Shown piece after piece: positions 8,399 to 18,332 of a stretch of 64,000 nt of DNA. Where the stretch lies: contig JAGTPG010000002.1 in assembly GCA_018195615.1 (NCBI GenBank), positions 5,759,501-5,823,500 on the forward strand, written 5' to 3'. The first letter of the stretch is position 1; every line of letters starts with the position of its first letter. The DNA is from Streptomyces tuirus. GTDB lineage: Bacteria > Actinomycetota > Actinomycetes > Streptomycetales > Streptomycetaceae. Under the pieces are notes generated by a model, which saw only the letters and a list, made by a program, of their open reading frames with translations, had not been told where the DNA came from and made no database searches. Both the position numbers and the translations under genes were made by a program.

Positions 8399-9156
8399 GC
8401 GACGCGAACGGCACCAACGGCGCGAACGGGTCGAACGGGGTGAACCCCGAGAAGGACCTCTCCGCGGAGAACCTCCCGGGCCAGCGCGGCCAGGGCGGCG
8501 AGGAGATCCGCATCCAGCGCGGCATGTTCGGCGCCAACGCCGGCGGCGACACCTCCGGCTACGGCGGCCTGGTCCGCTCGGTCCGGCTCCCGGGACCGGC
8601 GACCCGCCCCTACGGCGGATGGTTCGACGAGGTCGCCGACGAGCTGGAGGGCGCCTTGGAGGAGCAGGGCCTGCTCCCCGGCAACGCCATCGAGAAGACG
8701 GTCGTCGACCGCGACGAACTGACCTTCCACATCGAACGCGAGCACCTGCTCCTCGTCGCCCGCACCCTGCGCGACGACCCGGCCCTGCGCTTCGAGCTGT
8801 GCACCGGCGTCAGCGGCGTCCACTACCCGAACGACAAGGGCCGCGAGCTGCACGCCGTCTACCACCTGCGCTCGATCACCCACAACCGGCTGATCCGCCT
8901 GGAGGTCAGCGCTCCCGACAGCGACCCGCACATCCCGTCGCTGTTCTCGGTCTATCCGACGAACGACTGGCACGAGCGCGAGACGTACGACTTCTTCGGC
9001 ATCGTCTTCGACGGCCACCCCGCCCTGACGCGGATCATGATGCCGGACGACTGGCAGGGCTTTCCGCAGCGCAAGGACTACCCCCTCGGCGGCATCCCCG
9101 TCGAGTACAAGGGCGCCCAGATCCCGGCTCCGGACCAGCGGAGGTCGTACTCATGA
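8395..9156 (+). CDS. nuoC: NADH-quinone oxidoreductase subunit C
   Basis: NuoC (253 aa) is the 30-kDa peripheral-arm subunit. The conserved core is near the end, with ERETYDFFGIVFDGHPALTRI and the RKDYPLGG stretch. The first 60 residues are an Asn/Gly-rich extension (NGTNGANGSNG) longer than in most bacteria and probably disordered. It starts at GTG 8395 inside the nuoB stop and ends in an ATGA overlap with nuoD. It is a separate gene here, not fused to nuoD as in E. coli. Confidence 0.93.
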
Positions 9157-10475
9157 GCACCTCGCACGCCTCCCCTCGCGAGACCACCGAGGGCACCGTC
9201 TACACCGTCACCGGCGGCGACTGGGACGAGGTCGTCCAGTCCGCGGCCCGCGCCGACGACGAGCGCATCGTCGTCAACATGGGCCCGCAGCACCCGTCCA
9301 CGCACGGCGTGCTCCGCCTGATCCTGGAGATCGAGGGCGAGACCGTCACCGAGGCCCGCTGCGGCATCGGCTACCTGCACACCGGCATCGAGAAGAACCT
9401 CGAGTACCGGACGTGGACTCAGGGCACCACGTTCGTGACGCGCATGGACTACCTGACGCCGTTCTTCAACGAGACGGCGTACTGCCTCGGCGTCGAGAAG
9501 CTCCTCGGCATCGAGGACCAGATCCCGGACCGCGCCTCGATCATCCGCGTGCTCCTGATGGAGCTGAACCGGCTGTCCTCGCACCTGGTCTGCATCGCCA
9601 CCGGCGGCATGGAACTCGGCGCCACCACGATCATGATCTACGGCTTTCGTGATCGTGAACTCATTCTCGATATCTACGAGCTGATCACCGGCCTGCGGAT
9701 GAACCACGCGTACATCCGCCCCGGCGGACTCGCCCAGGACCTGCCGCCCGGCGCGGTGGACCAGATCCGCGAGTTCGTGAAGAAGATGAAGAAGAACCTC
9801 CCGGAGTACGACAAGCTCGCCACCGGGAACCCCATCTTCAAGGCCCGTATGCAGGACGTCGGCTACCTCGACCTGGCCGGCTGCATGGCCCTCGGCGCGA
9901 CGGGCCCGATCCTGCGCTCCACCGGCCTGCCGCACGACCTGCGCAAGACGCAGCCGTACTGCGGCTACGAGACGTACGACTTCGAGATCCCGACCGCCGA
10001 CACCTGCGACTCCTACGGCCGCTTCCTGATCCGGCTGGAGGAGATGCGCCAGTCGCTGAGGATCGTCGAGCAGTGCCTGGACCGGCTGCAGCCGGGCCCG
10101 GTCATGGTCGCCGACAAGAAGATCGCCTGGCCGGCCCAGCTCGCCCTGGGCCCCGACGGGCTCGGCAACTCCCTCGACCACATCAAGAAGATCATGGGCA
10201 CCTCCATGGAGGCCCTGATCCACCACTTCAAGCTGGTCACCGAGGGCTTCCGCGTCCCGCCGGGACAGACGTACGCGGCGGTCGAGTCGCCCAAGGGCGA
10301 ACTCGGGGTGCACGTCGTGTCCGACGGCGGCACCCGCCCCTACCGGGTCCACTTCCGCGACCCGTCCTTCACCAACCTTCAGGCCATGGCGGCGATGTGC
10401 GAGGGCGGCCAGGTCGCCGACGTCATCGTCGCTGTCGCGTCCATCGACCCCGTGATGGGAGGCGTCGACCGGTGA
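9153..10475 (+). CDS. nuoD: NADH-quinone oxidoreductase subunit D
   Basis: NuoD (440 aa) is the 49-kDa subunit, which descends from the large subunit of NiFe hydrogenases and forms most of the quinone site with NuoB. Conserved stretches include NMGPQHPSTHGVLR near residue 46 with the quinone-headgroup His region, GYLHTGIEKN and the C-terminal DPVMGGVDR. It starts in the ATGA overlap with nuoC and ends in a GTGA overlap with nuoE. No frame defects were seen. Confidence 0.95.
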   Translation: MSTSHASPRETTEGTVYTVTGGDWDEVVQSAARADDERIVVNMGPQHPSTHGVLRLILEIEGETVTEARCGIGYLHTGIEKNLEYRTWTQGTTFVTRMDYLTPFFNETAYCLGVEKLLGIEDQIPDRASIIRVLLMELNRLSSHLVCIATGGMELGATTIMIYGFRDRELILDIYELITGLRMNHAYIRPGGLAQDLPPGAVDQIREFVKKMKKNLPEYDKLATGNPIFKARMQDVGYLDLAGCMALGATGPILRSTGLPHDLRKTQPYCGYETYDFEIPTADTCDSYGRFLIRLEEMRQSLRIVEQCLDRLQPGPVMVADKKIAWPAQLALGPDGLGNSLDHIKKIMGTSMEALIHHFKLVTEGFRVPPGQTYAAVESPKGELGVHVVSDGGTRPYRVHFRDPSFTNLQAMAAMCEGGQVADVIVAVASIDPVMGGVDR

Positions 10476-11331
10476 CCACCTCTTCTTCCGAGCGGGGCGT
10501 CAGCCTGGGCATGCCCGAACTGCCCGCACCCGCCTACCCGGACGACGTCCGGGCCCGTCTGGAGACCGACGCGCGCGAGGTCATCGCCCGCTACCCGGAC
10601 TCCCGGTCCGCCCTCCTGCCGCTGCTGCACCTGGTGCAGTCCGAGGAAGGGCACGTGACCCGCACCGGCATGCGGTTCTGCGCGGACATGCTCGGCCTGA
10701 CCACGGCCGAGGTCACCGCCGTCGCCACCTTCTACACCATGTACCGGCGCAAGCCGAGCGGCGACTACCAGGTGGGCGTCTGCACCAACACCCTGTGCGC
10801 GGTGATGGGCGGGGACGCGATCTTCGAGGAGCTCCAGGAGCATCTCGGCGTCGGCAACGGCGAGACCACCGACGACGGCAAGGTCACCCTGGAGCACATC
10901 GAGTGCAACGCGGCCTGCGACTTCGCGCCGGTCGTGATGGTCAACTGGGAGTTCTTCGACAACCAGACCCCGGCCAGCGCCAAGCGTCTCGTCGACGACC
11001 TGCGCGCGGACGGCCGGTCGCGCCCACGCGCGGGGCGCCGATGTGCACCTTCAAGGAGACCGCCCGGATCCTGGCCGGCTTCCCCGACGAGCGGGACGGG
11101 GTCGTCGAAGCGGGCGGCAGTGCGGGACCCGCTTCCCTGGTCGGCCTGAAGCTCGCCAAGGGGGAGACCGCTCCCGCCCGCGTGGTGCATCCGCGCGGCG
11201 AGCCGGCCCGTACCGGGGCGCCGCACGACCCGTCACCGACGGAGCACTTGAGCTCGCACGACGCGCCGCAGGACACGTCGGCCTCCGACCCGGCCCACCC
11301 GGCCGGGCCTGCCGCCGAGGAGGGGGAGTGA
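10472..11331 (+). CDS. nuoE: NADH-quinone oxidoreductase subunit E, frameshifted in its C-terminal extension
   Basis: NuoE is the thioredoxin-fold [2Fe-2S] (N1a) subunit of the NADH module. Its four ligands are visible in VCTNTLC and ECNAACDF. The core (about 175 residues) is intact. After LVDDLRA the frame slips at the two Gs 11008-11009 and stops early at 11149 (225 aa), whereas the neighbouring frame continues GRPVAPTRGAPMCTFKE to TGA 11329-11331. One extra G gives 286 aa, with the Streptomyces-type long tail, and restores the TGATG junction with nuoF. Even as read, the protein covers the length of the E. coli subunit, so function may survive. Confidence 0.85.
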
Positions 11332-12677
11332 TGACCTTGGCCGCCGAGCTGAAAGACATGAGCCCCGAGAAGCTGCTCGCACCGGTGCTGTCGGCCTTCT
11401 GGGACGAGGACAGGTCCTGGACGCTGGACGTGTACCGACGGCACGACGGCTACGAGGGGCTGCGCAAGGCGCTCGCCATGTCGCCGGACGACCTGATCGC
11501 CTACGTCAAGGACTCCGGTCTGCGCGGGCGCGGCGGCGCGGGATTCCCGACCGGGATGAAGTGGCAGTTCATTCCCCAGGGGGACGGAAAGCCGCACTAT
11601 CTGGTTGTCAACGCCGACGAGTCGGAGCCCGGGACGTGCAAGGACATCCCGCTCCTCTTCGCGAACCCGCACAGCCTCATCGAGGGCATGATCATCGCGT
11701 GTTACGCCATCAGGTCTTCGCATGCCTTCATCTATCTGCGTGGTGAAGTCGTCCCGGTGCTGAGGCGGTTGCACTCGGCCGTGCGCGAGGCCTACGAGGC
11801 GGGCTTCCTCGGCGAGAACATCCTGGGCAGCGGACTCTCCCTCGACATCACCGTGCACGCGGGCGCGGGCGCGTACATCTGTGGTGAGGAAACCGCACTG
11901 CTGGACTCGCTCGAAGGCCGCCGGGGTCAACCGCGGCTTCGTCCCCCCTTCCCCGCTGTCGCGGGCCTCTACGCGTGCCCGACTGTGGTGAACAACGTCG
12001 AATCGATCGCGTCGGTTCCCGCGATCCTGCACCGGGGCAAGGAATGGTTCCGGTCGATGGGGAGCGAGAAGTCGCCCGGCTTCACGCTCTACTCCCTGTC
12101 CGGCCATGTCGCCAGCCCCGGCCAGTACGAGGCGCCGCTCGGGATCACGCTCCGCCAGCTCCTCGACATGAGCGGCGGGATGCGCCCCGGGCACCGCCTC
12201 AAGTTCTGGACGCCGGGCGGCTCCTCGACCCCGATGTTCACCGACGAGCATCTCGACGTCCCTCTTGATTACGAAGGAGTGGGCGCCGCGGGTTCCATGC
12301 TCGGCACAAAAGCTCTGCAGTGCTTCGACGAGACGACCTGCGTGGTCCGTGCCGTCACGCGCTGGACGGAGTTCTACGCCCACGAGTCCTGCGGCAAGTG
12401 CACGCCCTGCCGCGAAGGCACCTACTGGCTCGTGCAGCTGCTGCGCGACATCGAGGCCGGCAAGGGACAGATGTCCGACCTCGACAAGCTGAACGACATC
12501 GCCGACAACATCAACGGCAAGTCCTTCTGCGCCCTCGGCGACGGCGCCGCCTCGCCGATCTTCTCCTCGCTCAAGTACTTCCGCGAGGAGTACGAGCAGC
12601 ACATCACGGGCCGGGGCTGCCCCTTCGACCCGGCCAAGTCGACGGCCTGGGCCGACCGCACGGAGGTGAACGCATGA
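11331..12677 (+). CDS. nuoF: NADH-quinone oxidoreductase subunit F
   Basis: NuoF (448 aa) binds NADH, FMN and the [4Fe-4S] cluster N3, so it is the electron entry point of complex I. The NADH/FMN loop GLRGRGGAGFPTGMKW (about 62-77), the NADESEPGT stretch and the cluster motif ESCGKCTPCREG with FCALGDGA are all present. ATG 11331 shares a base with the nuoE stop. It ends in an ATGA overlap with nuoG. Confidence 0.95.
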   Translation: MTLAAELKDMSPEKLLAPVLSAFWDEDRSWTLDVYRRHDGYEGLRKALAMSPDDLIAYVKDSGLRGRGGAGFPTGMKWQFIPQGDGKPHYLVVNADESEPGTCKDIPLLFANPHSLIEGMIIACYAIRSSHAFIYLRGEVVPVLRRLHSAVREAYEAGFLGENILGSGLSLDITVHAGAGAYICGEETALLDSLEGRRGQPRLRPPFPAVAGLYACPTVVNNVESIASVPAILHRGKEWFRSMGSEKSPGFTLYSLSGHVASPGQYEAPLGITLRQLLDMSGGMRPGHRLKFWTPGGSSTPMFTDEHLDVPLDYEGVGAAGSMLGTKALQCFDETTCVVRAVTRWTEFYAHESCGKCTPCREGTYWLVQLLRDIEAGKGQMSDLDKLNDIADNINGKSFCALGDGAASPIFSSLKYFREEYEQHITGRGCPFDPAKSTAWADRTEVNA

Positions 12678-15178
12678 CCGTGACCACCAGCTCTCCCTCC
12701 GGTGGGGGAGAGGCGGCGGTCCCGCCGGAGGACCTCGTGTCGCTGACGATCGACGGCGTGGAGATCAGCGTGCCCAAGGGCACCCTGGTCATCCGGGCCG
12801 CCGAGCAACTCGGCATCGAGATCCCCCGGTTCTGCGACCACCCTCTCCTGGACCCGGCCGGCGCCTGCCGCCAGTGCATCGTGGAGGTCGAGGGCCAGCG
12901 CAAGCCCATGGCGTCCTGCACCATCACCTGCACCGACGGCATGGTGGTGAAGACGCATCTCACCTCCCCGGTCGCCGAGAAGGCCCAGAAGGGTGTGATG
13001 GAGCTCCTGCTCATCAACCACCCGCTGGACTGCCCCGTCTGCGACAAGGGCGGCGAGTGCCCGCTGCAGAACCAGGCCATGTCGCACGGCGACGCGGAGT
13101 CCCGCTTCGAGGGCCGCAAGCGGACCTACGAGAAGCCCGTCCCGATCTCCACGCAGGTGCTGCTCGACCGTGAGCGGTGCGTGCTGTGCGCCCGTTGCAC
13201 CCGGTTCTCCAACCAGGTCGCGGGCGACCCGATGATCGAGCTGATCGAGCGGGGCGCGCTCCAGCAGGTCGGCACCGGCGAGGGCGACCCGTTCGAGTCG
13301 TACTTCTCCGGCAACACCATCCAGATCTGCCCGGTCGGCGCGCTGACCTCGGCGGCGTACCGATTCCGCTCCCGCCCCTTCGACCTGGTCTCGTCCCCGT
13401 CGGTGTGCGAGCACTGCTCCGGCGGTTGCGCCACGCGCACCGACCACCGGCGCGGCAAGGTCATGCGCCGGCTCGCCGCCAACGACCCCGAGGTCAACGA
13501 GGAGTGGATCTGCGACAAGGGGCGGTTCGCGTTCCGGTACGCGCAGCAGCGGGACCGGCTCGAGACGCCGCTCGTGCGCAACGCCGAAGGCGAACTGGAA
13601 CCGGCCTCCTGGCCCGAGGCGCTGCAGATCGCGGCCCAGGGGCTGCTGGCCTCCCGGGGCCGCACCGGTGTCCTGACCGGCGGTCGCCTCACCATCGAGG
13701 ACGCCTACGCGTACAGCAAGTTCGCGCGGGTGGCGCTCGACACCAACGACATCGACTTCCGCGCGCGCGTGCACAGCAGCGAGGAGGCCGACTTCCTCGC
13801 CGCCCAGGTCGCCGGCCGCGGCCGGGACCTCGACGGCACGGGCGTCACCTACACCGCGCTGGAGAAGGCACCCGCCGTCCTGCTCGTCGGCTTCGAGGCG
13901 GAGGAGGAGGCACCCGGCGTCTTCCTGCGGCTGCGCAAGGCCTGGCGGGGACACGGGCAGAAGGTCTTCTCCCTGGCCACCTACGCCACGCGCGGTCTGG
14001 AGAAGGCCGGCGGGACGCTGCTGCCGGCGGCCCCCGGCACCGAGACCGAGTGGCTGGACGCGCTCGCGAGCAACGTCGGCCTGGAGGACGACGGCGCTCG
14101 CGCCGCCGAGGCGCTGCGCGCCGAGGGCGCGGTGATCGTCGTGGGCGAGCGGCTGGCCGCCGTGGCCGGCGGACTCACCGCCGCCGTCCGGACCGCCTCC
14201 GCGACCGGGGCCCGGCTGGTGTGGATCCCGCGCCGGGCCGGGGAGCGCGGCGCCGTCGAGGCGGGCGCGCTGCCGTCGCTGCTGCCCGGCGGGCGTCCGG
14301 CCACCGACCCACGCGCGCGTGACGAGGTCGCCGCCGTCTGGGGCGTCGCCGGACTCCCGCACCGCTACGGCCGCGACACCGGCCAGATCGTGGAGGCCGC
14401 CGCGACCGGTGAGCTCCAGGCGCTGCTGGTGGCGGGCGTGGAGCTCGCCGACCTGCCCGACCCGGCACGCGCGCGTGCCGCGCTCGACGAGGTCGGTTTC
14501 CTGGTCTCGCTCGAACTGCGGCCCGGCGAGATCACCCGCGAGGCCGACGTCGTCCTGCCGGTCGCCGCGGTCGCCGAGAAGGCCGGCACCTTCCTCAACT
14601 GGGAAGGCCGGGTCCGCTTCTTCGAGGCCGCGCTCAAGCCCGACCAGATGACCCGCCGCCTCGCGCCGACCGACGCACGGGTGCTGCAGATGCTGGCCGA
14701 CGCCATGGACGTCCACCTCGGACTGCCCGATCTGCGCACCGTACGGGCGGAGATCGACCGGCTCGGCGCCTGGGACGGCCCGCGTGCCACCGAACCCCTG
14801 GAGACCGCGGGCGCGTTGCCCCGCCCGGCCGCCGGGGAGGCCGTGCTCGCCGGGCACCGGCTGCTGCTCGACCAGGGCGTCCTGCAGCAGGGCGACGAGG
14901 CGCTCGCCGGAACGCGGCACGCCGCACGCGCGCGTGTGTCGCCCGCGACCGCTGCCGAGGCGGGCGTCAAGGACGGCGACCTCCTCGCGGTGACCGGCCC
15001 CGAGGGAGCCGTCGCACTCCCGCTCCAGATCACTGACATGCCTGACCGGGTGGTGTGGCTCCCGCTGAACTCCACCGGCGGCGGCGTCGCCTCCGACACC
15101 GGGGCGCGGCCCGGCTCCCTCGTCCGCATCGGCCCGGCGACCCTCGCCGGCGAGGCCCCCAAGGAGGTGGAGGCATGA
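12674..15178 (+). CDS. nuoG: NADH-quinone oxidoreductase subunit G
   Basis: NuoG (834 aa) is the largest peripheral subunit. An N-terminal [2Fe-2S] domain (FCDHPLLDPAGACRQC, then C) carries N1b; the next domain gives N5 and N4 (DCPVCDKGGECPLQ, CVLCARCTRF, ICPVGAL). A further CEHCSGGC followed 27 residues later by Cys (EEWIC) matches the CxxCxxxCx27C motif of the extra cluster N7. The rest is a molybdopterin-oxidoreductase-like region without cofactor function, ending in a formate-dehydrogenase-like C-terminal domain. It starts in ATGA with nuoF and ends in ATGA with nuoH. Confidence 0.94.
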   Translation: MTVTTSSPSGGGEAAVPPEDLVSLTIDGVEISVPKGTLVIRAAEQLGIEIPRFCDHPLLDPAGACRQCIVEVEGQRKPMASCTITCTDGMVVKTHLTSPVAEKAQKGVMELLLINHPLDCPVCDKGGECPLQNQAMSHGDAESRFEGRKRTYEKPVPISTQVLLDRERCVLCARCTRFSNQVAGDPMIELIERGALQQVGTGEGDPFESYFSGNTIQICPVGALTSAAYRFRSRPFDLVSSPSVCEHCSGGCATRTDHRRGKVMRRLAANDPEVNEEWICDKGRFAFRYAQQRDRLETPLVRNAEGELEPASWPEALQIAAQGLLASRGRTGVLTGGRLTIEDAYAYSKFARVALDTNDIDFRARVHSSEEADFLAAQVAGRGRDLDGTGVTYTALEKAPAVLLVGFEAEEEAPGVFLRLRKAWRGHGQKVFSLATYATRGLEKAGGTLLPAAPGTETEWLDALASNVGLEDDGARAAEALRAEGAVIVVGERLAAVAGGLTAAVRTASATGARLVWIPRRAGERGAVEAGALPSLLPGGRPATDPRARDEVAAVWGVAGLPHRYGRDTGQIVEAAATGELQALLVAGVELADLPDPARARAALDEVGFLVSLELRPGEITREADVVLPVAAVAEKAGTFLNWEGRVRFFEAALKPDQMTRRLAPTDARVLQMLADAMDVHLGLPDLRTVRAEIDRLGAWDGPRATEPLETAGALPRPAAGEAVLAGHRLLLDQGVLQQGDEALAGTRHAARARVSPATAAEAGVKDGDLLAVTGPEGAVALPLQITDMPDRVVWLPLNSTGGGVASDTGARPGSLVRIGPATLAGEAPKEVEA

Positions 15179-16548
15179 GCCCGTACCTCGCCGCTGAAGA
15201 CCTCTCGATGTTCGGCCACGACCCGTGGTGGCTGGTCGTCATCAAGGCGGTGTTCTGCTTCGCCTTCCTGATGGTGACCGTGCTGATCTCCATCGTCATG
15301 GAGCGCAAGGTCGTCGCCTGGATGCAGCTGCGCATCGGACCCAACCGGCACGGTCCCTGGGGCATGCTCCAGTCGCTCGCCGACGGCATCAAGCTGATGC
15401 TCAAGGAGGACGTCGTCGTCAAGCGCGCGGACAAGGTGGTGTACGTCCTCGCGCCGATCGTCGCGGCCATCCCGGCCTTCATGGCGATCGCGGTGATCCC
15501 CTTCGGCCCGGCCGGCAACGAGATCTCGATCTTCGGCCACCGCACCACGATGCAGCTCACCGACCTGCCGATCGCCGTGCTCTATCTCCTCGCGGTCGCC
15601 TCGGTCGGCATCTACGGCATCGTGCTGGCGGGCTGGAGCTCCGGATCGACGTACCCACTGCTGGGCGGTCTGCGCTCGTGCGCGCAGATGATCTCCTACG
15701 AGATCGCGATGGGCGCCGCGTTCGCCTCCGTGTTCCTGTACTCGGGGTCGATGTCGACGTCGACCATCGTCGAGGGGCAGACCGACCGCTGGTACATCGT
15801 CCTGCTGCCGCTCTCCTTCATCCTCTACATCGTCACGATGGTCGGCGAGACCAACCGCGCCCCCTTCGACATGCCGGAGTCCGAGGGCGACCTGGTCGGC
15901 GGCTTCAACACCGAGTACTCGTCGATCAAGTTCGCGATGTTCATGCTCGCCGAGTACGTCAACATGGTGACCGTCTCGGCCGTCGCCACGACGCTGTTCC
16001 TCGGTGGCTGGCGGGCTCCATGGCCGATCAGCACCTTCTGGGAGGGCGCGAACCACGGCTGGTGGCCGATGCTCTGGTTCACGGTCAAGGTCCAGCTGCT
16101 GCTGTTCATGTTCATCTGGATCCGCGGCACCCTCCCGCGCGTCCGCTACGACCAGCTGATGAAGCTCGGCTGGAAGGTCCTCATCCCGGTCTCGCTGGTG
16201 TGGCTGATGCTCGTCGCGACCGTCCGGGCCTTCCGGAACGAGGGCTACGACTTCGCCGACATCGCCCTCTACGTCGGCGGCGGAGTGCTCGCCCTGCTGC
16301 TGCTCTCCTTCGTCGCCGACATGTTCCGCGAGAAGTCGAAGCGGGCCGAACCACCGGCCGAGACCCCGGCCTTCGACCCGATGGCGGGCGGATTCCCCGT
16401 ACCGCCCCTGCCGGGACAGGAGCTCCCGCCGGTTCCCCGACGCCCCTCGCGCCGGGAGCGGGAGCTGATTGTCAGTGGTGGGCCCGATACTCAGAGTGAC
16501 GAATCTCTGGGCGGATCTACGGATGGAAAGGAGGCGTCCGATGGCTGA
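15175..16548 (+). CDS. nuoH: NADH-quinone oxidoreductase subunit H
   Basis: NuoH (457 aa) is the membrane subunit that caps the quinone channel. Eight or so helices are seen, with the hallmarks MERKVVAWMQLRIGPNRHG, ETNRAPFDMPESEGDLVGG (quinone-site acidic loop) and a conserved FIWIRGTLPRVRYDQLM. The C-terminal 100 residues are a Pro-rich, charged cytoplasmic tail that other phyla lack. Its end overlaps nuoI by eight bases. Confidence 0.95.
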   Translation: MSPYLAAEDLSMFGHDPWWLVVIKAVFCFAFLMVTVLISIVMERKVVAWMQLRIGPNRHGPWGMLQSLADGIKLMLKEDVVVKRADKVVYVLAPIVAAIPAFMAIAVIPFGPAGNEISIFGHRTTMQLTDLPIAVLYLLAVASVGIYGIVLAGWSSGSTYPLLGGLRSCAQMISYEIAMGAAFASVFLYSGSMSTSTIVEGQTDRWYIVLLPLSFILYIVTMVGETNRAPFDMPESEGDLVGGFNTEYSSIKFAMFMLAEYVNMVTVSAVATTLFLGGWRAPWPISTFWEGANHGWWPMLWFTVKVQLLLFMFIWIRGTLPRVRYDQLMKLGWKVLIPVSLVWLMLVATVRAFRNEGYDFADIALYVGGGVLALLLLSFVADMFREKSKRAEPPAETPAFDPMAGGFPVPPLPGQELPPVPRRPSRRERELIVSGGPDTQSDESLGGSTDGKEASDG

Positions 16549-17182
16549 GGAACCCAAGGACACCAAGCCCGGTTTCATGAACCCCGTGGCCGGCTTCGGC
16601 GTGACCTTCAAGGCCATGTTCAAGAAGCGGCTGACCGAGCAGTACCCGGAGCAGCAGAAGACCACGGCTCCGCGCTTCCACGGACGGCACCAGCTCAACC
16701 GCCATCCGGACGGCCTGGAGAAATGCGTCGGCTGCGAACTGTGCGCGTGGGCCTGCCCCGCCGACGCCATCTACGTCGAGGGCGCGGACAACACCGACGA
16801 GGAGCGCTACTCGCCGGGCGAGCGGTACGGCCGCGTCTACCAGATCAACTACGCCCGCTGCATCCTGTGCGGCCTGTGCATCGAGGCGTGCCCCACGCGC
16901 GCGCTGACGATGACGAACGAGTTCGAGCTGGCCGACTCCAGCCGCGCCAACCTCATCTACACCAAGGAGCAGCTGCTCGCCGGTCTGGAGGAGGGCATGG
17001 TCGACACGCCCCACGCCATCTACCCGGGCACGGACGAGCAGGACTACTACCGGGGCCTGGTGACGGAGGCCGCGCCCGGCACCGAGCAGCAGGTCGCCCA
17101 CTCCAAGGGCGAGGTCGTGCAGGAGGCCGACTCGACCTTCGGCGGGACCGAACCGGCGTCGGAGAAGGTGATCGGCCGATGA
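16541..17182 (+). CDS. nuoI: NADH-quinone oxidoreductase subunit I
   Basis: NuoI (213 aa) carries clusters N6a and N6b, linking NuoG to NuoB. Two ferredoxin motifs are clear: CVGCELCAWACP near residue 63 and CILCGLCIEACP near residue 107. A strong ribosome site (GGAAAGGAGG, about 16525-16534) lies inside nuoH, so the start at ATG 16541 is well supported. An acidic C-terminal tail of about 60 residues follows. It ends in ATGA with nuoJ. Confidence 0.95.
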   Translation: MAEEPKDTKPGFMNPVAGFGVTFKAMFKKRLTEQYPEQQKTTAPRFHGRHQLNRHPDGLEKCVGCELCAWACPADAIYVEGADNTDEERYSPGERYGRVYQINYARCILCGLCIEACPTRALTMTNEFELADSSRANLIYTKEQLLAGLEEGMVDTPHAIYPGTDEQDYYRGLVTEAAPGTEQQVAHSKGEVVQEADSTFGGTEPASEKVIGR

Positions 17183-18021
17183 CCACCCAGCTCGCCGCCT
17201 ACTCCACCTCCACCGGAGAGGCCGTCCAGTTCTGGATCCTGGGCACCGTCGCGGTGATCGGCGCCCTGTGCACCATCCTCATGAAGAGGGCCGTGCACAG
17301 CGCCCTCTGCCTCGCCGGGACCATGATCATCCTGGCGGTGTTCTACCTCGCCAACGGCGCCTACTTCCTGGGCGTCGTGCAGATCGTCGTCTACACCGGC
17401 GCGATCATGATGCTCTTCCTGTTCGTGGTGATGCTCGTCGGCGTCACCGCGGCGGACTCCCTGAAGGAGACCATCAAGGGCCAGCGCTGGCTGGCCGCGC
17501 TGTGCGGCCTCGGCTTCGGCGTCCTGCTGATCGCCGGGATCGGCAACGCCTCCCTGAGAGAGTTCAACGGCATCGGCCAGGCGAACGCCGGCGGGAACGT
17601 GGAGGGCCTCGCCGCCCTCCTCTTCACCAGGTACGTCTTCGCGTTCGAGATCACCGGCGCCCTGCTCATCACGGCCGCCGTCGGCGCCATGGTGCTCACC
17701 CACCGAGAGCGCACCGAGCGCGCCAAGACGCAGCGGGAGCTCGCCGAGGAGCGCGTGCGCGAGGGCAAGTACCTGCCGCCGCTGCCGGCGCCCGGTGTGT
17801 ACGCCCGGCACAACGCCGTCGACATCGCCGGTCTGCTGCCCGACGGCACCCCCTCCGACCTCACCGTCAGCAAGACGCTGCGCGAGCGGGGCCAGATCCG
17901 GGACGTGTCGCAGGAGGCGCTCAACGACCTCAAGGCCCTGGAGCAGCGTGCCGAGGAGCGCCTGGAGCGGAAGGCCATCGAGCCGGCCACGTTCAAGCGG
18001 CCCGAGGAGGCGTCGAAGTGA
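17179..18021 (+). CDS. nuoJ: NADH-quinone oxidoreductase subunit J
   Basis: NuoJ (280 aa) is a five-helix membrane subunit. The third-helix stretch VQIVVYTGAIMMLFLFVVML, containing the pi-bulge region important for coupling, is conserved. After the last helix, a cytoplasmic tail of about 110 residues rich in Arg and Glu extends beyond the usual family length. It ends in a GTGA overlap with nuoK. Confidence 0.93.
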   Translation: MTTQLAAYSTSTGEAVQFWILGTVAVIGALCTILMKRAVHSALCLAGTMIILAVFYLANGAYFLGVVQIVVYTGAIMMLFLFVVMLVGVTAADSLKETIKGQRWLAALCGLGFGVLLIAGIGNASLREFNGIGQANAGGNVEGLAALLFTRYVFAFEITGALLITAAVGAMVLTHRERTERAKTQRELAEERVREGKYLPPLPAPGVYARHNAVDIAGLLPDGTPSDLTVSKTLRERGQIRDVSQEALNDLKALEQRAEERLERKAIEPATFKRPEEASK

Positions 18022-18317
18022 ACCCCGTCAACTACCTCTACCTCGCGGCCCTGTTGTTCACGATCGGCGCCACGGGCGTGCTGATCAGGCGCAACGCGAT
18101 CGTCGTGTTCATGTGCATCGAGCTCATGCTCAACGCCTGCAACCTCGCGTTCGTCGCCTTCTCCCGGATGCACGGCAACCTCGACGGCCAGGTCATCGCC
18201 TTCTTCACGATGGTCGTCGCCGCCGCGGAGGTCGTGGTCGGGCTCGCGATCATCGTGTCCCTGTTCCGTGCCCGCCACTCGGCCTCGGTCGACGACGCCA
18301 GCCTGATGAAGCTGTAA
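18018..18317 (+). CDS. nuoK: NADH-quinone oxidoreductase subunit K
   Basis: NuoK (99 aa) is a three-helix, MrpC-like subunit. The conserved membrane glutamates for proton transfer are in FMCIELMLNACNLAF and MVVAAAEVVVGLAI. Length is exactly that of the family. GTG 18018 overlaps the nuoJ stop. nuoL begins 15 bases after its stop. Confidence 0.95.
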   Translation: MNPVNYLYLAALLFTIGATGVLIRRNAIVVFMCIELMLNACNLAFVAFSRMHGNLDGQVIAFFTMVVAAAEVVVGLAIIVSLFRARHSASVDDASLMKL

Positions 18318-18332
18318 GGGGTCGGGAGAATC

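Noticed and set aside
12422..14920. An 832-codon open frame on the minus strand across nuoG
   Set aside because: It is the antisense shadow of nuoG, with low-complexity Gly/Ala/Arg text and no motif. GC-rich codon bias creates such frames.
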